Source: Symsagittifera roscoffensis
Taxonomy: Eukaryota > Xenacoelomorpha > Acoela > Convolutidae
DNA: 64,000 bases
Assembly (NCBI RefSeq): GCF_963678635.1
Contig: NC_087066.1
Location: 5,919,954-5,983,953 of the forward strand
Reading direction: 5' to 3'
Shown here: in pieces, positions 36,350 to 61,994 of the stretch
Position numbering within the stretch: the first letter of the stretch is position 1
Layout of the letters: every line of letters starts with the position of its first letter
Position numbers and translations under genes: made by a program
Notes under the pieces: generated by a model
Seen by the model: the letters and a program-made list of their open reading frames with translations, nothing else
Told to the model about the DNA's origin: nothing
Database searches by the model: none

Positions 36350-36530
36350 TAGCCCCCAGCCCAGCTCCAACCATTCAACCTGGGCATTTTTTCCGCGGGG
36401 AGAGAGAGATGTCATCCATTTTGCCGTAGCCACCCTCACCTTGAGGAGGCGAATGACGCTGGGACTCCTCCAACCGTGGTCAAAGCGGGATTAGAACCCA
36501 CGGCCCAAAAAGAAATTCGTCGGTCAAAGC
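36350..36530 (-). repeat. tRNA-derived SINE-like repeat
   Basis: A GC-richer island. The - strand reads GCCGTGGGTTCTAATCCCGC, a good pol III B box / T-arm (GGTTCTAATCCCG against GGTTCGAATCCCG), followed by a unique body ending near CTCCCCGCGG. No full cloverleaf is present. Confidence 0.5.
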
Positions 36531-36695
36531 ATATTGAAACTAAGAGAAAAACAATAACCAAGCTGATTTTCACTCTTTCAGTTAATATTTTCCACTTTGA
36601 GTGGATGGAAATATGGGCAAAGAATAAGGGCTAACTATAAACTCAGTTCTATGAATCTTTCTAGTTAACAGTCTATTTGCGAATCCTCAAAAGAA

Positions 36696-39600
36696 TTAGG
36701 ATTCGGTTTCTGCTTCTAAAACCTTGATTTGTGATAACTGACTGATAATGTACTCTTTTATTTCTTCTTTCTCGTTCTCAGCTTCTTCATTTTCATTTTC
36801 ATCTTCCGTTTCATTTTCATTTGCCCCGTTTATACTTTCCTGTAAAATTGAAGCTCTTTTTGACAGTTTATCGCAATCAAGATCAACGTCTTTTGACTTC
36901 ACAACTGAAACTTTAATAACATCATTTTCAGTGTCAACTTCTAAAACATTTCCACAAATGTCTATCAACTCCGGCCTGAAGTTTTCGTTCAAGTCGACCA
37001 CTCGAAAACTTATTTTGGATCCCACAACCGGAACCAGTTTTTGTACCATCTCGAGACTACCTGGTTTCGCAGTCATGTTAATCGAACTTGTTTCAGTAAT
37101 GTCAACAACTTCAATTTCGGGCTCTGGTTCCTTGGGACCCACTTGTCCGTTGCAGATGAGTTCTTCTCTTAAATGGATCTCTGATCTGTTTGTTTGAGGT
37201 TCACGTGCACTCCACGATTTATTCGGCCTGGCCTGAAAAAAAATATGTATTTCAAATAAATATTAACTTTATGATTTAATCTGTTGCGTCAAAAAATGGT
37301 ACACGAGTTGCGAAAAACTAAAAAAGCTTTTAGAAAATAAGTTAACCGAATACGGAATTCAAATGCGTCCCAATGGATTATGAAAAGTTCACACACATCT
37401 AATAGTAGATACAAAACACTTTTTGGGCTCAAAATTTGGACAATAATTGGTGCAAATTAGGTTGAAAAAAAGTGAACTCGTTTAGCAACCATGCATATGC
37501 TAGTTTACTTTCTATATTGAAGACCAACAGAATAGAACAGTAAACATCATTTACCTTCGGAAAGGATGTGGGCATAGCTGGGCTTCCCGTCTCAATCATG
37601 CTGTTGGTTCTACTCCCGTTCATCATAGTTTTCGGAGACCATACAGCTCCAAACGAACTATTGTGACCTCCTAACGATTTGTTCACAGTCGGCACATTCG
37701 TTCGTCTGATGTTCGCTTTGATCTCCGCTTCGTCCTCGCTCGTGCTTTCATCCGAGGAACTATCTTCATTCGGCTTTTTACCAGACTTCGCCCAAAAACC
37801 TGAACCTCGGTTAGTAACAGAGGTAGTCGAATGCCCATTTGTAGTCACAATTTTATGAGTTCCATTTGGCAATGAAATCGAAGCGTTGCTGCCTTTAACA
37901 CTATTGGCTTCATTTGAAGGAGTTTTAATACTTGCAATCACAGGAGGCGATGACCTTTTGATTGCTGCGTTAAGTGATTGTATTGAGACTTTTGTTGCAG
38001 TACTGCTTTTTGACGAGCTGCCAATTGAAAAGTTAACCTCTTTTACAGTTTGTCCGGTTGTTTCTTTTTCATCTTCATCACTTGAAGTATCTCCAGAATC
38101 AGAATATTCCGACTCTGCTGCATTTTCGTCATCGGAAATATCCAATTTCACCCTCTTGATATCAGACAAGGTTGAACTCGTTTCAGTAACTGGATCTTGA
38201 ATCTTCGGCTGCACTACCTCAATATCCGAGTCCTCCGAAGCCTTCCGCTTCTTTGATCCCTCTTCGCTTGGTTCTAAACTGAACTGTTTTTGCGGTTTCT
38301 GCTGGTGTACAGCGCCATCACTATCATCAGTTGTGCTCAATTGAAGGTTTGATTGTCGTTTAGCAACGAACTCTTTCGACCTTTGCAGCATTTCTTCAAC
38401 ACTTTCAGTTGTGACACTTGAAACATGGGAGGTATTTTCAACGAAATTTACGTCATTTTCATTCAAACTCTCCGCAGATGTCTGACTAATTGACGCTTTA
38501 TCAATCTGGCTTAATTTTGAGCTCAAATTATCGTTCACATCCCGTTGACCTGGATTAGACTGCGGGACTACTGTCTTTTGCACCGGAGAACTGGCAAAGA
38601 GCTCTTTGTTCAGTTGAGAAACTACAGAAACAATGTTCAATCCTGGAGCCGGCTTTAGAAGAGGACTTTTGGTCGGTTTCTGAACACGTTCGTCTTCTGA
38701 TGAGCTTTCAATGCTTGCTCGCCTGTCTGTTTTCTGGCTGGTTTTAGCTTTGGCAAGTTTATTTTCCAAAACTTTTGAGACAGAATTCGATTTAAGTGCA
38801 TTTTCGGACACAGTACTTGGTTTAGGTTCAATCGAAGATCGTACTTTCTGATTTCGCAAAGCTAACACTGTTTCATTCGTCTCATTTTCAGCAGTATCAT
38901 CGTTATCACCATCATCATCTTCGTCTTTGTCTTCATCATTTCCACCAAGCGCCGCGTCCATTTTCTTATTATACGCATCAATCACACTGTCTATAATCTT
39001 CGTTCGAGTGAACCTCGCTTTTGATGTCTGACTTTCTCCGACTGTTTTGGTCTTGACATTGTGGATCTCGTAAGTTGCATTCGGGTTCACAAGTAGAGGT
39101 GGTTCTACATAAACTGGCTTCTCAATTGGTGTGTAGTCCACTTTAGGTAAAGAAGTTTCCATTGATTGTTCAGTTTCACTACAACCTAAAGAAATTTCAG
39201 GTATATCCTCGTCGTCGTCAAACTTAATGTGACCTTTCTTTATTTCCTTGTATTTTGGGTACAATTTAGATGTGGTTCTATCTCTCAAATCGTAATTACT
39301 CACATTTTCTCCATTGTTTACAGTTTTTGCATCATCTTTTTGGGGTTGTATTTCATTTTCAGAACAACGACTTGTTTCGACTTCTTTAACAAAATTTATC
39401 ATTTTTGGCTTAGAATTGTCGGTCGTTTTAGACCTGGTTGAATACGATGACTCATTCACCTCGGCAATTTTAGAAACTTCTTCTGAATTCTTTTGGCTTC
39501 TCGTCGCCACCCTTCGCTCGCTTCTCTCGGAAACATTCGCTTTCCTAGTTGGAGAAAAATCCGGATCTTCGTCGTTCAATTTTTCCTGATACCACTTCGT

Positions 39601-40359
39601 AAAACTATCTGCTCTTCGATTTTTAAACTCACTCGAATAATTATAATTAACTTGTTTCTGGTTTCGCTCATTCCCTCTATCGTAAGGTTTAAGACTACCA
39701 TCCTCTATTCTATCTTTTCGGCTGTTCAGATCATTCGACGACAATGCCATACTTCCCATGTTTATTTTAGCCCTGGGCGCAACCGGTTTCAGCTGGAACT
39801 TCCTGGGAAGAAAAAAGTTAGCCGGTCTGGCTGTTGACGGAGTCGATGATCCAACTGGAACATTAATGGTAATCTGGCTACTTTGACTAACACTATCAAT
39901 AGTGTTATTCTGATTAAGGCTGATATTATTTTCCTCTTGCGAGTTAGTAACTGCACATTCAGTTGAAACTGCTTTCAAAGTTTCACTATTTTGGTCAAAA
40001 TTTTCAGTTTCCATCACAGTTTCTTGAGACATGTTTTCCTGCGAACTGATAACCGTATCGTTACAAGCATGACGTTTATCTTTCAATTCCGGGTAGGGAC
40101 TTATTCTTTCATTTAGCTTCGAAACCCGAACCTGAACAAAGTCGTTATCCTGCAAAACTCGAATGTTTTCACAATCAGCAATGAAGTATTCTTTCAATGT
40201 CAGACAGAGGTAGTAATGGTCCTTTAATTTAAACTTTCTCTTCAAGTGGACCAAAAAGTCGTAAACCGTTTTCATGTCTTGAACATCGACATGAATGCAG
40301 TGACAGACGTGCTCAAGGCAACGAGATTTCTTGCCCTCAAAAGTGACGAAGACACGCAT
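36696..40359 (-). CDS. COIL: Coilin (Cajal body scaffold protein)
   Basis: Two coding exons on the - strand: 37555-40359 (935 codons) and 36696-37232 (178 codons plus stop), joined in phase 0, giving 1113 residues; human coilin is about half that. The start MRVFVTFEG (40359) opens the coilin self-association domain, with an RVLQDNDFVQVRV motif near residues 70-85. The frame stays open upstream, but a strong acceptor (TGTGTTTCAG) at 40404 shows the upstream part is intron. Residues ~90-930 are a long hydrophilic, Ser/Glu/Asp-rich linker with many acidic-Ser clusters, likely CK2-type phosphorylation. The C-terminus (~1000-1050) is the Tudor-like coilin domain, with VVGSKISFRVVDLNENFRP, followed by a Glu/Asn-rich stretch. 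No vertebrate-type RG box is visible. Coilin organises snRNP and snoRNP maturation in nuclear Cajal bodies. Confidence 0.88.
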
Positions 40360-40403
40360 CTTTGCAAGTCGGTATGGTATGAATTGATCCAAAAACAAAC
40401 TAT

Positions 40404-41792
40404 CTGAAACACATGCAGTCATAACACTAACCGGCTGCAGTGCAATAATAAAAATTCTTCCGACTAGGCATATCAAAGAAAGGAACGGATGCAAAAGTTA
40501 GTTGCAATTTTAGTTTTATTTCTTGAGCACACGAATCTGTAAAAAATGAGCCACGTTCATGGATGGTAAGTCTAAGCAGAAAAAATCTAACAACAACCGT
40601 TCTCGGCAATCGATGAAATATTTAGTATCCCAATCACGACTTGAGGGGTACTATTATATAGCAATCATGACTCCTTTTGTAGTTTCTTTGAGATAATTAA
40701 TTATGCTGGTAAGCTCACGACAAAATTCTTTCCCGTACCTAAGAGCTAATCGAAAAAAGTTATTTACTTTGTTTTAGCGTACATAAATCGGACATTTTTG
40801 ACTTATTTGCGATCCTTTTTCTTTCAAAATTATACAACTTCAAAATATCTTGTGTTAAAACTGATTGTGCTGATCTAACAATGTTTTTCAAGGAAGAATT
40901 GAGCGGCGGCGGTTCTTCTAAACTTCAGTTATCAAGGTGAAAGAATTCAAAAAATCCAAGCACACTTTTCAGTAGCTTAATACTTATGAAGACACACATG
41001 CTAAAAGTTTCATAAACTTCCATTCTTCCAAATACGACAAATATGGCGAACGAACAAAATGGTTAAGCAAAGATTGACGTGTCAATGATAGAAGATTGAT
41101 AACGTTGAAAGACCCTTGTGACAATTTATTCTCTATGAAATAAGAAAAAGAAATGAAATCGATCTTTTTAAATATCTAGTATTGACGTTTTTCCGAATCT
41201 CGTTCGTTTGCCATTCTTGTTGTATTTGGAAACATGCAAATGTATGAAGATTTGAGCCAAAAAAATTAGCGAGCGTGTCTTCTTAAAACCTAAGATTATC
41301 AATTAATCATTGAGCTACAGAAGGGTTTCAGCTTGCATGTATGTTAATGGTTCTTTGAGCTTAAAAACTGAAGTTCAGAAGAACTGATTGCATTCCATAC
41401 TTTTTTATGGTACCCTAAAAACATCGTTATCTCGACTCAATCAGTTTGAGCGCAACCTTTAAAATCGTCGTATGATTTTGAGAAAAAAAACAGGATAACA
41501 GTTTATTCCGCTCAAAATATCGAGAAAAAAAACAGTAAATGACTAAAAAGCGCAACGCGTTGGCTTGTTCTTTCAAACAATACGGCCAAAAAGAGCGTAT
41601 TCGCTCACAAAAACTTTAACAATTTAGCCAACAGAAGATTGGAAAGTTCAAGAGAACAAAAAAATACTTAAAAAATTATTGAAAACGTTTTGAACATTTT
41701 TCAAATTTCGAAAAAAATATATCAGGTTAACTCTTCGAATTTCAAGATATGCTCAACATTGTCGCTTTTTTCTTCGAAATAACCCAATTTAA
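40404..41792. other. Coilin 5' flank, nothing else recognised
   Basis: AT-rich, no supported exon. A leader exon of coilin must lie upstream of the 40404 acceptor, but I cannot place it. Confidence 0.4.
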
Positions 41793-41998
41793 GACACCGA
41801 GGCGATGCTTCGCTTTGTAAACAGTAGCGTGAACACGACAGAAGCAGCTCTATCAAGTGCAATAAGAAAGTTGAGAAAGCCTCGAATTAGTAAAAAAAAA
41901 AATCAGCTACGGCTGAGATTCGAACCTGCAACCTAGATAATAAGAATCTCACACACTAACCACTCAGCCACGGACTCTTACAAGGAACCAAACACTAG
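41793..41998 (-). mobile_element. tRNA-derived SINE (family S), full-length-looking copy
   Basis: On the - strand the head contains an A box, TGGCTGAGTGG (41960-41970), and a B box, GGTTCGAATCTC (41915-41926), at tRNA spacing (Ser/Leu-like A box). A short body follows, ending in the family tail GCGAAGCATCGCCTCGGTGT. The head is flanked by GGTTCCTTGTAAGAGTCCG, also seen in the copy at 43975. Confidence 0.75.
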
Positions 41999-43492
41999 CC
42001 ACAAATAAAGCAGAAAACTTATGATATTTAACTTCCAATGCTACAGTGAAATTTCCAAATAAGTGAACACTTTTAATAAGTTGAGTAAGAAAAAAAGAAG
42101 GTTCGTAATATTACATGAAGCTGATCCCTACAGTAAAAACTGGAATAATCGGTAAATTTTTAAATCCGAATAATGGGTAAATTTTTTTAAAAATATAAAT
42201 CCACTTTCGAATCCAAAAGTCGCGTTTGCCTTTGTTTTGACAATGGAAAAAAAATGCACTGAACTTAAAAAGAAATCACAAGTCAAACCGCAAAAAATCA
42301 AAATTCAGCGCGAACAAATGTTAAGACTTTATCCTAAAAAACAAAAAAATCACGAAGACCTATATAAGAGTATTAAAAATCATCTCGTTCATGATCTCAC
42401 TTAAAAATCATCTCGTTCATGATCTCACTTAAAAATCATCTCGTTCATGATCTCACTTAAAAATCATCTCGTTCATGAACACGTAAGGCTAACGGACACA
42501 TCGAACTTTCAATTTCCATTCTGCGGTCTTTTGTCTTTAAACTCTCACCAATTTCCAGTGAGAATCAATCATCAGCCAGTAGATACATAATCACCATGAC
42601 AATTGTGGTTCTAATTCATTTTTCGGGAAAAAAAACACTTCCCAACTGCACGCACGGTAACTAATTCCATCAATTAATTAAATAACTGCATTATCCAATT
42701 AATTTAAAGCTTACCGAGTAACCGATCGCTCCTGTAATCAGATCATCTAAACCGTCTTTTTTCTATTGCCTAAGCATAGCGCGCATTTGCAACAATGACT
42801 TTGACAAAAAAAGTATAGGTATGTTGTAATCTAAATTCAGATAAATTAGTAGATCTAGACTTGAGACAGCATAAAGAATTACGTTAGTTCTGATTCAATC
42901 AAAATATATCGATCTCCTGGATCTGCATTTAACCGACCGTTAATAACATTAAATTGAGGATACAATCCACGAAACAACAGAGAAACTAGCACAGCAGAAA
43001 CATTAGCTTGCTAAGCGCCAGAATATAGAAACACTATATGTGTTAAATTCACCCAGGCAAAGAAGGGTTGTCGCAAATAGAATTTAAAATAAAAATTAAT
43101 CATTTTTGAATAAACTGCATGAAAAATTACCGGTAATCTAGGTATCATTACTAGAGCGCCTGATAACCGGAATTGATTTTAAACCCATTGACACACATAG
43201 CTATTGCTTACAGCTGACTTCTAGGATATCAAAACCAAAATCGAGGAAATATTGGTTAAGAACATTTAATGTGTTAACTAGATGTCCTTAATATCAACAG
43301 TTTTAAAACGCCCAAAAAGAAACCAGAACGTTTTTTTTTAGCTCATTTAGTTTGATTTAACACATATGCATAAGTTTTACCCTAAATTTACGGAGAAAGC
43401 ATAAAGTCACAACTGAACGATTGATAAGTTTTTTATGTGCGATGATATCTGTTCATCATGATTGACAAGAACAAAATTTTGATTTCCATTTT
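41999..43492. other. Gap between SINE and TMEM245
   Basis: AT-rich, no gene seen apart from the 28-bp tandem repeat at 42373-42480. Confidence 0.4.
42373..42480. repeat. 28-bp tandem repeat, ~3.8 copies
   Basis: The unit TTAAAAATCATCTCGTTCAT plus GATCTCAC is repeated without visible change at 42373, 42401 and 42429, with a partial fourth copy from 42457. Confidence 0.9.
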
Positions 43493-56108
<12,616 letters not shown>

Positions 56109-57757
56109 CTGAAACGAAAAGACCGATCAGAAAAGATTTTTAGAACAGCCTAAAAAATTGAGTTTAGAATAGAGTCTAGGAAAACTAGCCGTAAACGGAC
56201 AAAATGATCGGAATATCTATATCAAGCAAAAAATACATCAATTGAATTGAAGCTCATATCATTTTTAACAGCTGCTATGACCATCAAAGTGCTTATAACG
56301 TTGCTATTGTCCTGGTGTTATTGATAGTTTTGTATTTTGTTGCTAGAATAAATTCTGATTTATAACAGTCTTTTCTCGGGTCGTCTAAAACGTTCAGTAG
56401 TTACTCCAGATAGTCAAAAAGCAAAAAACTAAAACCAAATCCTGGATACTAATAAAATGATTCAACAACACATTAAAGAATAGCAACAGTTCTTCGAATA
56501 GCAACTGGTTTTACTGTGACGAATCAATGGTTCGATCGACCATTTTTAAAAGCGTCTCGTTGCATATATCATAAAAAATATGCGAACCAACGTTTACCAG
56601 TTGGTATGGTCACAAGAATGCAAAGTTATTTATCAACGTTATTTACATTTTTCAACGTTTCACCATCGTGTGACAAGTTTTATAAACGTGCTTTTTTAAC
56701 ATTCATCAAAAAACTATTGTACCAACCATAGTTTTCTTGTTCATTCTCAAACTGGTTACAACAGCATCACATGGTGAGTACACATTTGAAAATTTATTTT
56801 TCGTCCAGTATTTTTAAAATCAAGATAGAAGAAAAAGCTACTTACAAGATACTTCCGATGTCCCTGATTGTTAGTTATATAGTTTTTGAGAAAGAGAAAA
56901 AATCCCAAAAATTAGTCAAAAATCCATCCACTGAAATTAACTTTTGAAGGCCGTAAAACATGAATTAATGTAAAAAAACACTAGCGGAATAGGCAGACAC
57001 ATAGATCGTCCGATTCGTTTTCGAGAAAAAAAAATTTCGCGTAAATTTTAAAACTTTCCAAAGCGCCTGAAAAAATGCCATACACTTTCATGGGAATTTT
57101 TATCAAACATGAATATGATAAAGCAGCAACAGTAAAACGGACATTATGCTAATGCCTCAAATGAGCACTTCACTTTTCGACGGAAGTGGATTTCGTATAA
57201 GGACACTATCCTTCGCCTGTGTGAAAACGACTGCGACATTTTGTCGACATGAGTTTGGTACTGTTCTCTATTTTCAAAAAAGCTAGAGTTCTAAAATAAA
57301 AAGCATCTTCGAGTCTACTGCGAACAGAGCATCGTCTAAACTTAATCATGTGATTCGTCAACCAACCTCAGCGTATCCGAGAATAGAGAAAAGTTTTTCA
57401 AGCAACACATCTGTGGCTGGTTGTGTTCAGATATTTCCTTTGATCGCTAAATGATTTCTCTGTCCGAAAGCTGCAATTTTTGTGTGGCATAACAGCTGAC
57501 TTATCAAAAATTAACTTTTTTTAAAATTCATCATGAAATCTCTTCAAAATCACACATTAAAACGCAAAGTTAACGCAAACAGCCTTACTATAAGAATTTT
57601 TTGAATTATTCATGCTTGATAGAAACTCAATTTTCGAGAAAACTTCAAATTAAAACCATTCCCTGTGTTTGCCTGCGTATGAGGCCCGTTGAAAATTCAG
57701 TTTTTGATAAAACTTCAAATGAAAACCATTTAGAGTTATGGTTTGTTTTAGTCTCAA
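56109..57757. other. Gap between the first TMEM245 exon seen and the NERD-helicase gene
   Basis: AT-rich. It probably belongs to a TMEM245 intron, because the exon at 56108 opens with an acceptor. An acceptor-like TTTGTTTTAG at 57741-57750 precedes the helicase start codon and suggests a leader intron there. A 71-codon + frame (56516-56731) has no features. Confidence 0.4.
57367..57416 (-). CDS. Candidate small upstream TMEM245 exon
   Basis: A 50-bp - strand segment reads TDVLLEKLFSILGYAE and ends at GAG/GTTGGT in phase 0, which is the phase needed by the exon opening at 56108. The acceptor (AACACAACCAG) has a poor pyrimidine tract, and I cannot match it to the family by eye. Weak. Confidence 0.18.
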
Positions 57758-60700
57758 ATGGAAAAGTTCCATAGCGAGCTAGATAACTTAACAATTCGTT
57801 GGCCTGGTGGATCGGATATTCAATTCAGTGATGACCAAAAACTCAAACAGGTAGTCAGAAAACAATATCCAGATTGGAAACTCAAGGGAAAGGTGACTTC
57901 AATCCCCGCGGTGAGGGTTCCTTCAATGTTTCTGGGACCAGAGATGATGAGCGAACGACTGAACAAACAATACGAACGAATTCAAAAAGGCGAGGAAGGC
58001 GAGTTGAAAGTATACAGAAAAATGCGCGATGGATTTGGACCAGACCAACCTGGCATTATGATTCTACCAAACTTAGATACCAATGGGCTGTTTAAATCGA
58101 AATCAGGAGTAGTAGAAATCGACATTATAGTTTTACACCCATCGAAAGGTATCTTTGTCGTGAGTGTTAAAAACCGAAAAATGGGTGATCAAAGACCTGG
58201 CATGGACGGTGCAGCAGTGAAAAATTTTGAAGACGAATTCAAAGAAAAACTAAAGAAAGAAATGCTTAAGCACACTGATTTTATCGTGCAGCTCTCGAAC
58301 TACAAAACATCACCTTGTTCGTCTAGTTCCAGCCTTGATTTTATTCCCGTACACGCTGTTTTCTGCCAACTTTCGTGGAGCTCAGAAAATATGCAAGATC
58401 TGGAAACAAACAAGGAATGGTATACTTCCAATGACACTGAACATGTTTTAATGTTTCAACAGCCAGATTTTACAAACTTTCAGAAAAACTGGTCTGAAAA
58501 AATGTCACAAATTCGTGACATCGCAATGCACGATCACTTTGAAACCACTATCGCCCGTTTAGTAGCATTGAGTTCGATGGACAGTGCAACTGCACTCATA
58601 CACGATAAAATGATATCCAATAGCTTGCAGTCAATTCAAGCTAAACAGAAAGATCTGAAGACTAGACTTGATCAACAATTTGCCAATACATCCGGAAACA
58701 TTAGTGAGGATTCATTGAGAGAACTGAAAAATATTATGCAGAAAGAAATTGTACAATCTAATAGAAATCAGTCGAAAAGAGGAAAAATGAAAGTTATTCT
58801 TTGGACCAAGGAACAGCTGGAAATAATTGCAGAAGTCTATGAAACTTTAACATGCAATGACGGTAGACTACTGCGTATGCATGTGAAAGGTCCTAAAGGT
58901 TCTGGGAAAACAATGCTTTTAATATACTTGGCCAAACTAGCACAAGCTATTCTCGATGCTAAAAAGCAGAAATCTTGCAAGCAAGTGTTTATCTGTTGTG
59001 GGACTTTCGAGCCATCCGCCGTGCTATATGCGCATTTACGAAAAGTTTTGGACGGTTCAAAGGTTGTGATACTTAAGGATGTTTTAAAGGATTTTGCAGA
59101 GAAAATAGTTTACTTAGAAGGAATAATTTTTCTTGACGAAACAGATAATCTTTTCCCCAACAAGAAAATCCTCTGTGAAATGAAAAAAAATCATGTGTGT
59201 TTATTTACTTCAATGAGGATACCACTTGACTACCAACGGAGTTTTAATCTTCGGACTCTAAGTTACAACCTACGATCCACAATTCAACTATCTCAGTTCT
59301 GTACGAGCATGAGATCTGCGTTTCAGTACACTGTGGACATCAAAGGAAAATGCGCTCACAATCTCGAGGGAGAACAGCCAGATATAGTAGTTTCCTCGCC
59401 AGGTGAGCTACTTGAGATTTGCCTGGCAATCATTGCTAAGTACTCTCAGGAGTCCTTGGACGCTTATTCAACACTCGTCAGTTCAAGATATCTATCACCA
59501 GCTTCTGATATCGCTCTCCACCGCCTGCTTACTCAACATGACATAAAATATTACAGCCAAATCGACTTGAACTGCATCGACGAAAAGCTAATGCAAAGCT
59601 CAAATCAAATCTGCTTATTAAATGAAGGAGTTATAGGAGCGGAGTTTGGAACAGTCATTTTGCCATTAGAAGCATCATGCCGTCGCCCAATAGAAGAAGA
59701 CATCCTTAATATCATTACACGAGCTACTATGCGACTAGTTGTTATAGTTGAACAGCCAGAATGTGCACATCTATCGAGAGAACTTGCAAGATCAGATATA
59801 ATCGATCATGTAAAAAATAAGTGAGTATGCATTATTTCAATACATTCAAGTTAAGCTCTCCAGAATTGAAAGGATAACAAGACTGCTCGTATCAGGGCGA
59901 GGCCCTGAATGTTCCGACTGCCTTTTGAGGTTTATGGAGCAGCAATAACATGGAAAAACTAAATGTATTAAAATGATTTTTTTTTAATTTGATATTTTTT
60001 TTGCAAAATTCATCCCCCCACACGCCATATAAAGTACAAGTGATAAAGTTCGCTCCTAGTAACAATTCAATTATGGCAAATAAGAGTCCTAGAGTCCTTC
60101 AACCCATTTGCAATGATTTCTAAAACGGATTAAATCTCCGTTTACGCGTTAATAGCGCGAAATATATCGCGCGTTAATTGTCCCAAATTGGTCAAAACGG
60201 CTATCTTAAAACCCCCATAAAAAAAATCACAGGTGAAATATCTTTTCAAATTTAAGCTCAGGATAACAATACTTTTTGAATGATATAAAAAACCGTCAAA
60301 AATAGCTAGTTAAAAAGTCGAAATTTGTCTGAAGAAAAAAAACTCACCCCGAGCACAAATATTCCGTTACTTTCTTTCCGAAGTCGGAACAATAATCTAT
60401 TTCTCCCAAAGCAAGAAAAAAATCGCAAAAATGAACGGTCAGCTGATAATTGAAACAATGAGCACAATTTAGCTGTATCAAAAATGTTGGTTGCGAATTT
60501 GCAAACAATGTTAGAAAAATTTTATTTTCCCACGAACTCCCTCCCTCTCCCCTTTGCGATAAGACCTATATTTTTTGCCTGATATCAACTAATTTTAGCC
60601 CTCAACGCCACTATTATATAAGAGAGCAGGATATACCAGATTACTTTGAAGGACTGCAGAAGATTGGCAGTATTCTTGAACAAGCGCAGAGCGTGATTGT

Positions 60701-61994
60701 TGTTGGAGATTATCCTTATTTACCAAACTTCTCATTGGTTGAGCCGATACAAAACAAAACATTCCCCAAAACTGTCAAACAATACGTTCACAGAAGTGGT
60801 CTAAATATTTTTGCGTTTCCTAACGTGATGGTCTTATGTAAGCATTTTCTGTACCATTTTGAGTCAACCGAAAATAGCTTTATCATAGCCATAGCTATTG
60901 TCAAAAACTACACAGATTATTTTCTGATGGATTTCTTTACCCGTAACACAGTGTATCACCACACACTGTTTGAAATAAAATTTATATGCATACCCCCCGA
61001 CAAAGAAAATTATAAATTACTGTTCGATTTGTTGCTCGCTCAAAAACAGAACCGCTGTGGCCTCCGAAAAACTACAAAACCCATTCATTCAGAAGAACAG
61101 AAAATAGCAGAGTTTCATTCTGATCAAAAAAATAATGTACCGTATTCCTGGCAAGACTGGAAAGAGCTGGCCAAAAGTCACAGACTTGAGCAAGCTGATA
61201 TAGAATTCATTTTATTCTTTCGAATAAGTCACAGTAAACTCACAGCTCTATACGAAAGATTTGATGGCACTTTGGATACGTTAATTAGCTATCGTCAAGA
61301 ATTGGCTAAATTGTGCACAAATTTTTCAAAAATCAAATACGATTTGGCCGCAACTGAAAAGCTATCTTTGAAAGCAGGTCTTGAACTGATTAAAAGTATC
61401 AGTTTTGCGTTAGAAGCAAGTAGGTGGAATCCAAAATGGTCCAAAAGTTATTACAGAATGAAAAAAGCAAGTAAAGTAGAGTTTGACTTAACGTACGATG
61501 AAAACGCTAGCGATGCAATGTTTAACACTTTGAAGCAAGACAGCCTATTTAAGTTACATAACATGCTTTCGCTTACTTTGAAGACGAAAAACATGAAGGA
61601 AGAAAAACTCAATGAAGAAATTGCCCGAATTTTGAACGATAAAAGTGAAGATGCAATTAACTATAGAAAACAAATTTCCGAGGAAATGTTGAATGCAGCA
61701 AGATATTATTTTCAAAGTGAATCACCCAATGATTGTTTAACCACTTACAATTTAGTGCTAGACGCGAAGTTCATGAATCCAGACAGTCCTAATTGCTCAA
61801 TCTTTTTAAAAGAGCATGTGGAATTTCTGCACTCAAAAGCAACTGAACGAGAATTGTTGTTCAAAAAAGTCCAAGAGGACAAATTGTTGCGAGAACTTGT
61901 TCTATTTGACATCGGCTACAACTTAATAACAAAACTAAACAAAAATCCAGACCAAGAGATACCGATACAATCTACCAGATTCCAGGATATGTAG
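57758..61994 (+). CDS. NERD nuclease-like / UvrD-like SF1 helicase fusion protein
   Basis: Two exons, 57758-59820 and 60599-61994, joined in phase 2 (AA+C), giving 1152 residues. The start ATG follows an acceptor-like TTTGTTTTAG. Residues ~78-145 fit the NERD (nuclease-related, PD-(D/E)xK-like) domain: GEEGELKVYRKM, then VVEIDIIVLHPSKGIFVVSV and KNRK, with candidate active-site residues E82, E120, D122 and K138. Residues ~300-340 are charged and helical. A Q-motif-like WTKEQLEII (349-357) precedes Walker A GPKGSGKT (378-385), Walker B IIFLDETDN (D460/E461), an LRST box (505-508), motif V-like GVIGAEFGTVILPLE and motif VI-like IITRATMRLVVIV (~652-664). The last ~460 residues, nearly all of exon 2, are unrecognised and largely helical, without membrane segments. 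It is likely a nuclear or cytosolic ATPase acting on nucleic acid. NERD-UvrD pairs are known mainly from prokaryotes; the animal role is unknown to me. Confidence 0.85.
59875..60395 (+). repeat. Repeat family R1 copy inside the NERD-helicase intron
   Basis: Starts AACAAGACTGCTCGTATCAG and ends CCGAAGTCGGAACAA. It carries the internal GCGCGAAATATATCGCGCG palindrome (about 60155-60175). It makes up two thirds of the only intron of the gene. Confidence 0.85.

Noticed and set aside
36486-36530. tRNA gene with GGTTCTAATCCCG
   Set aside because: Only the T-arm is convincing; no full cloverleaf.
37886-38200. Long + strand frames opposite coilin (also 39229-39837)
   Set aside because: Antisense to a well-supported coding exon; Ser/Phe-rich composition arises from complementing Glu/Ser/Lys codons.
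40360-40494. Coilin start at the first Met of the open frame (45 codons upstream)
   Set aside because: A strong acceptor at 40404 and lack of family similarity show this stretch is intronic; the start at 40359 matches the coilin N-terminus.
41915-41970. tRNA gene
   Set aside because: A and B boxes are present but the acceptor stem does not pair and the sequence recurs as a repeat with a common tail; it is a SINE head.
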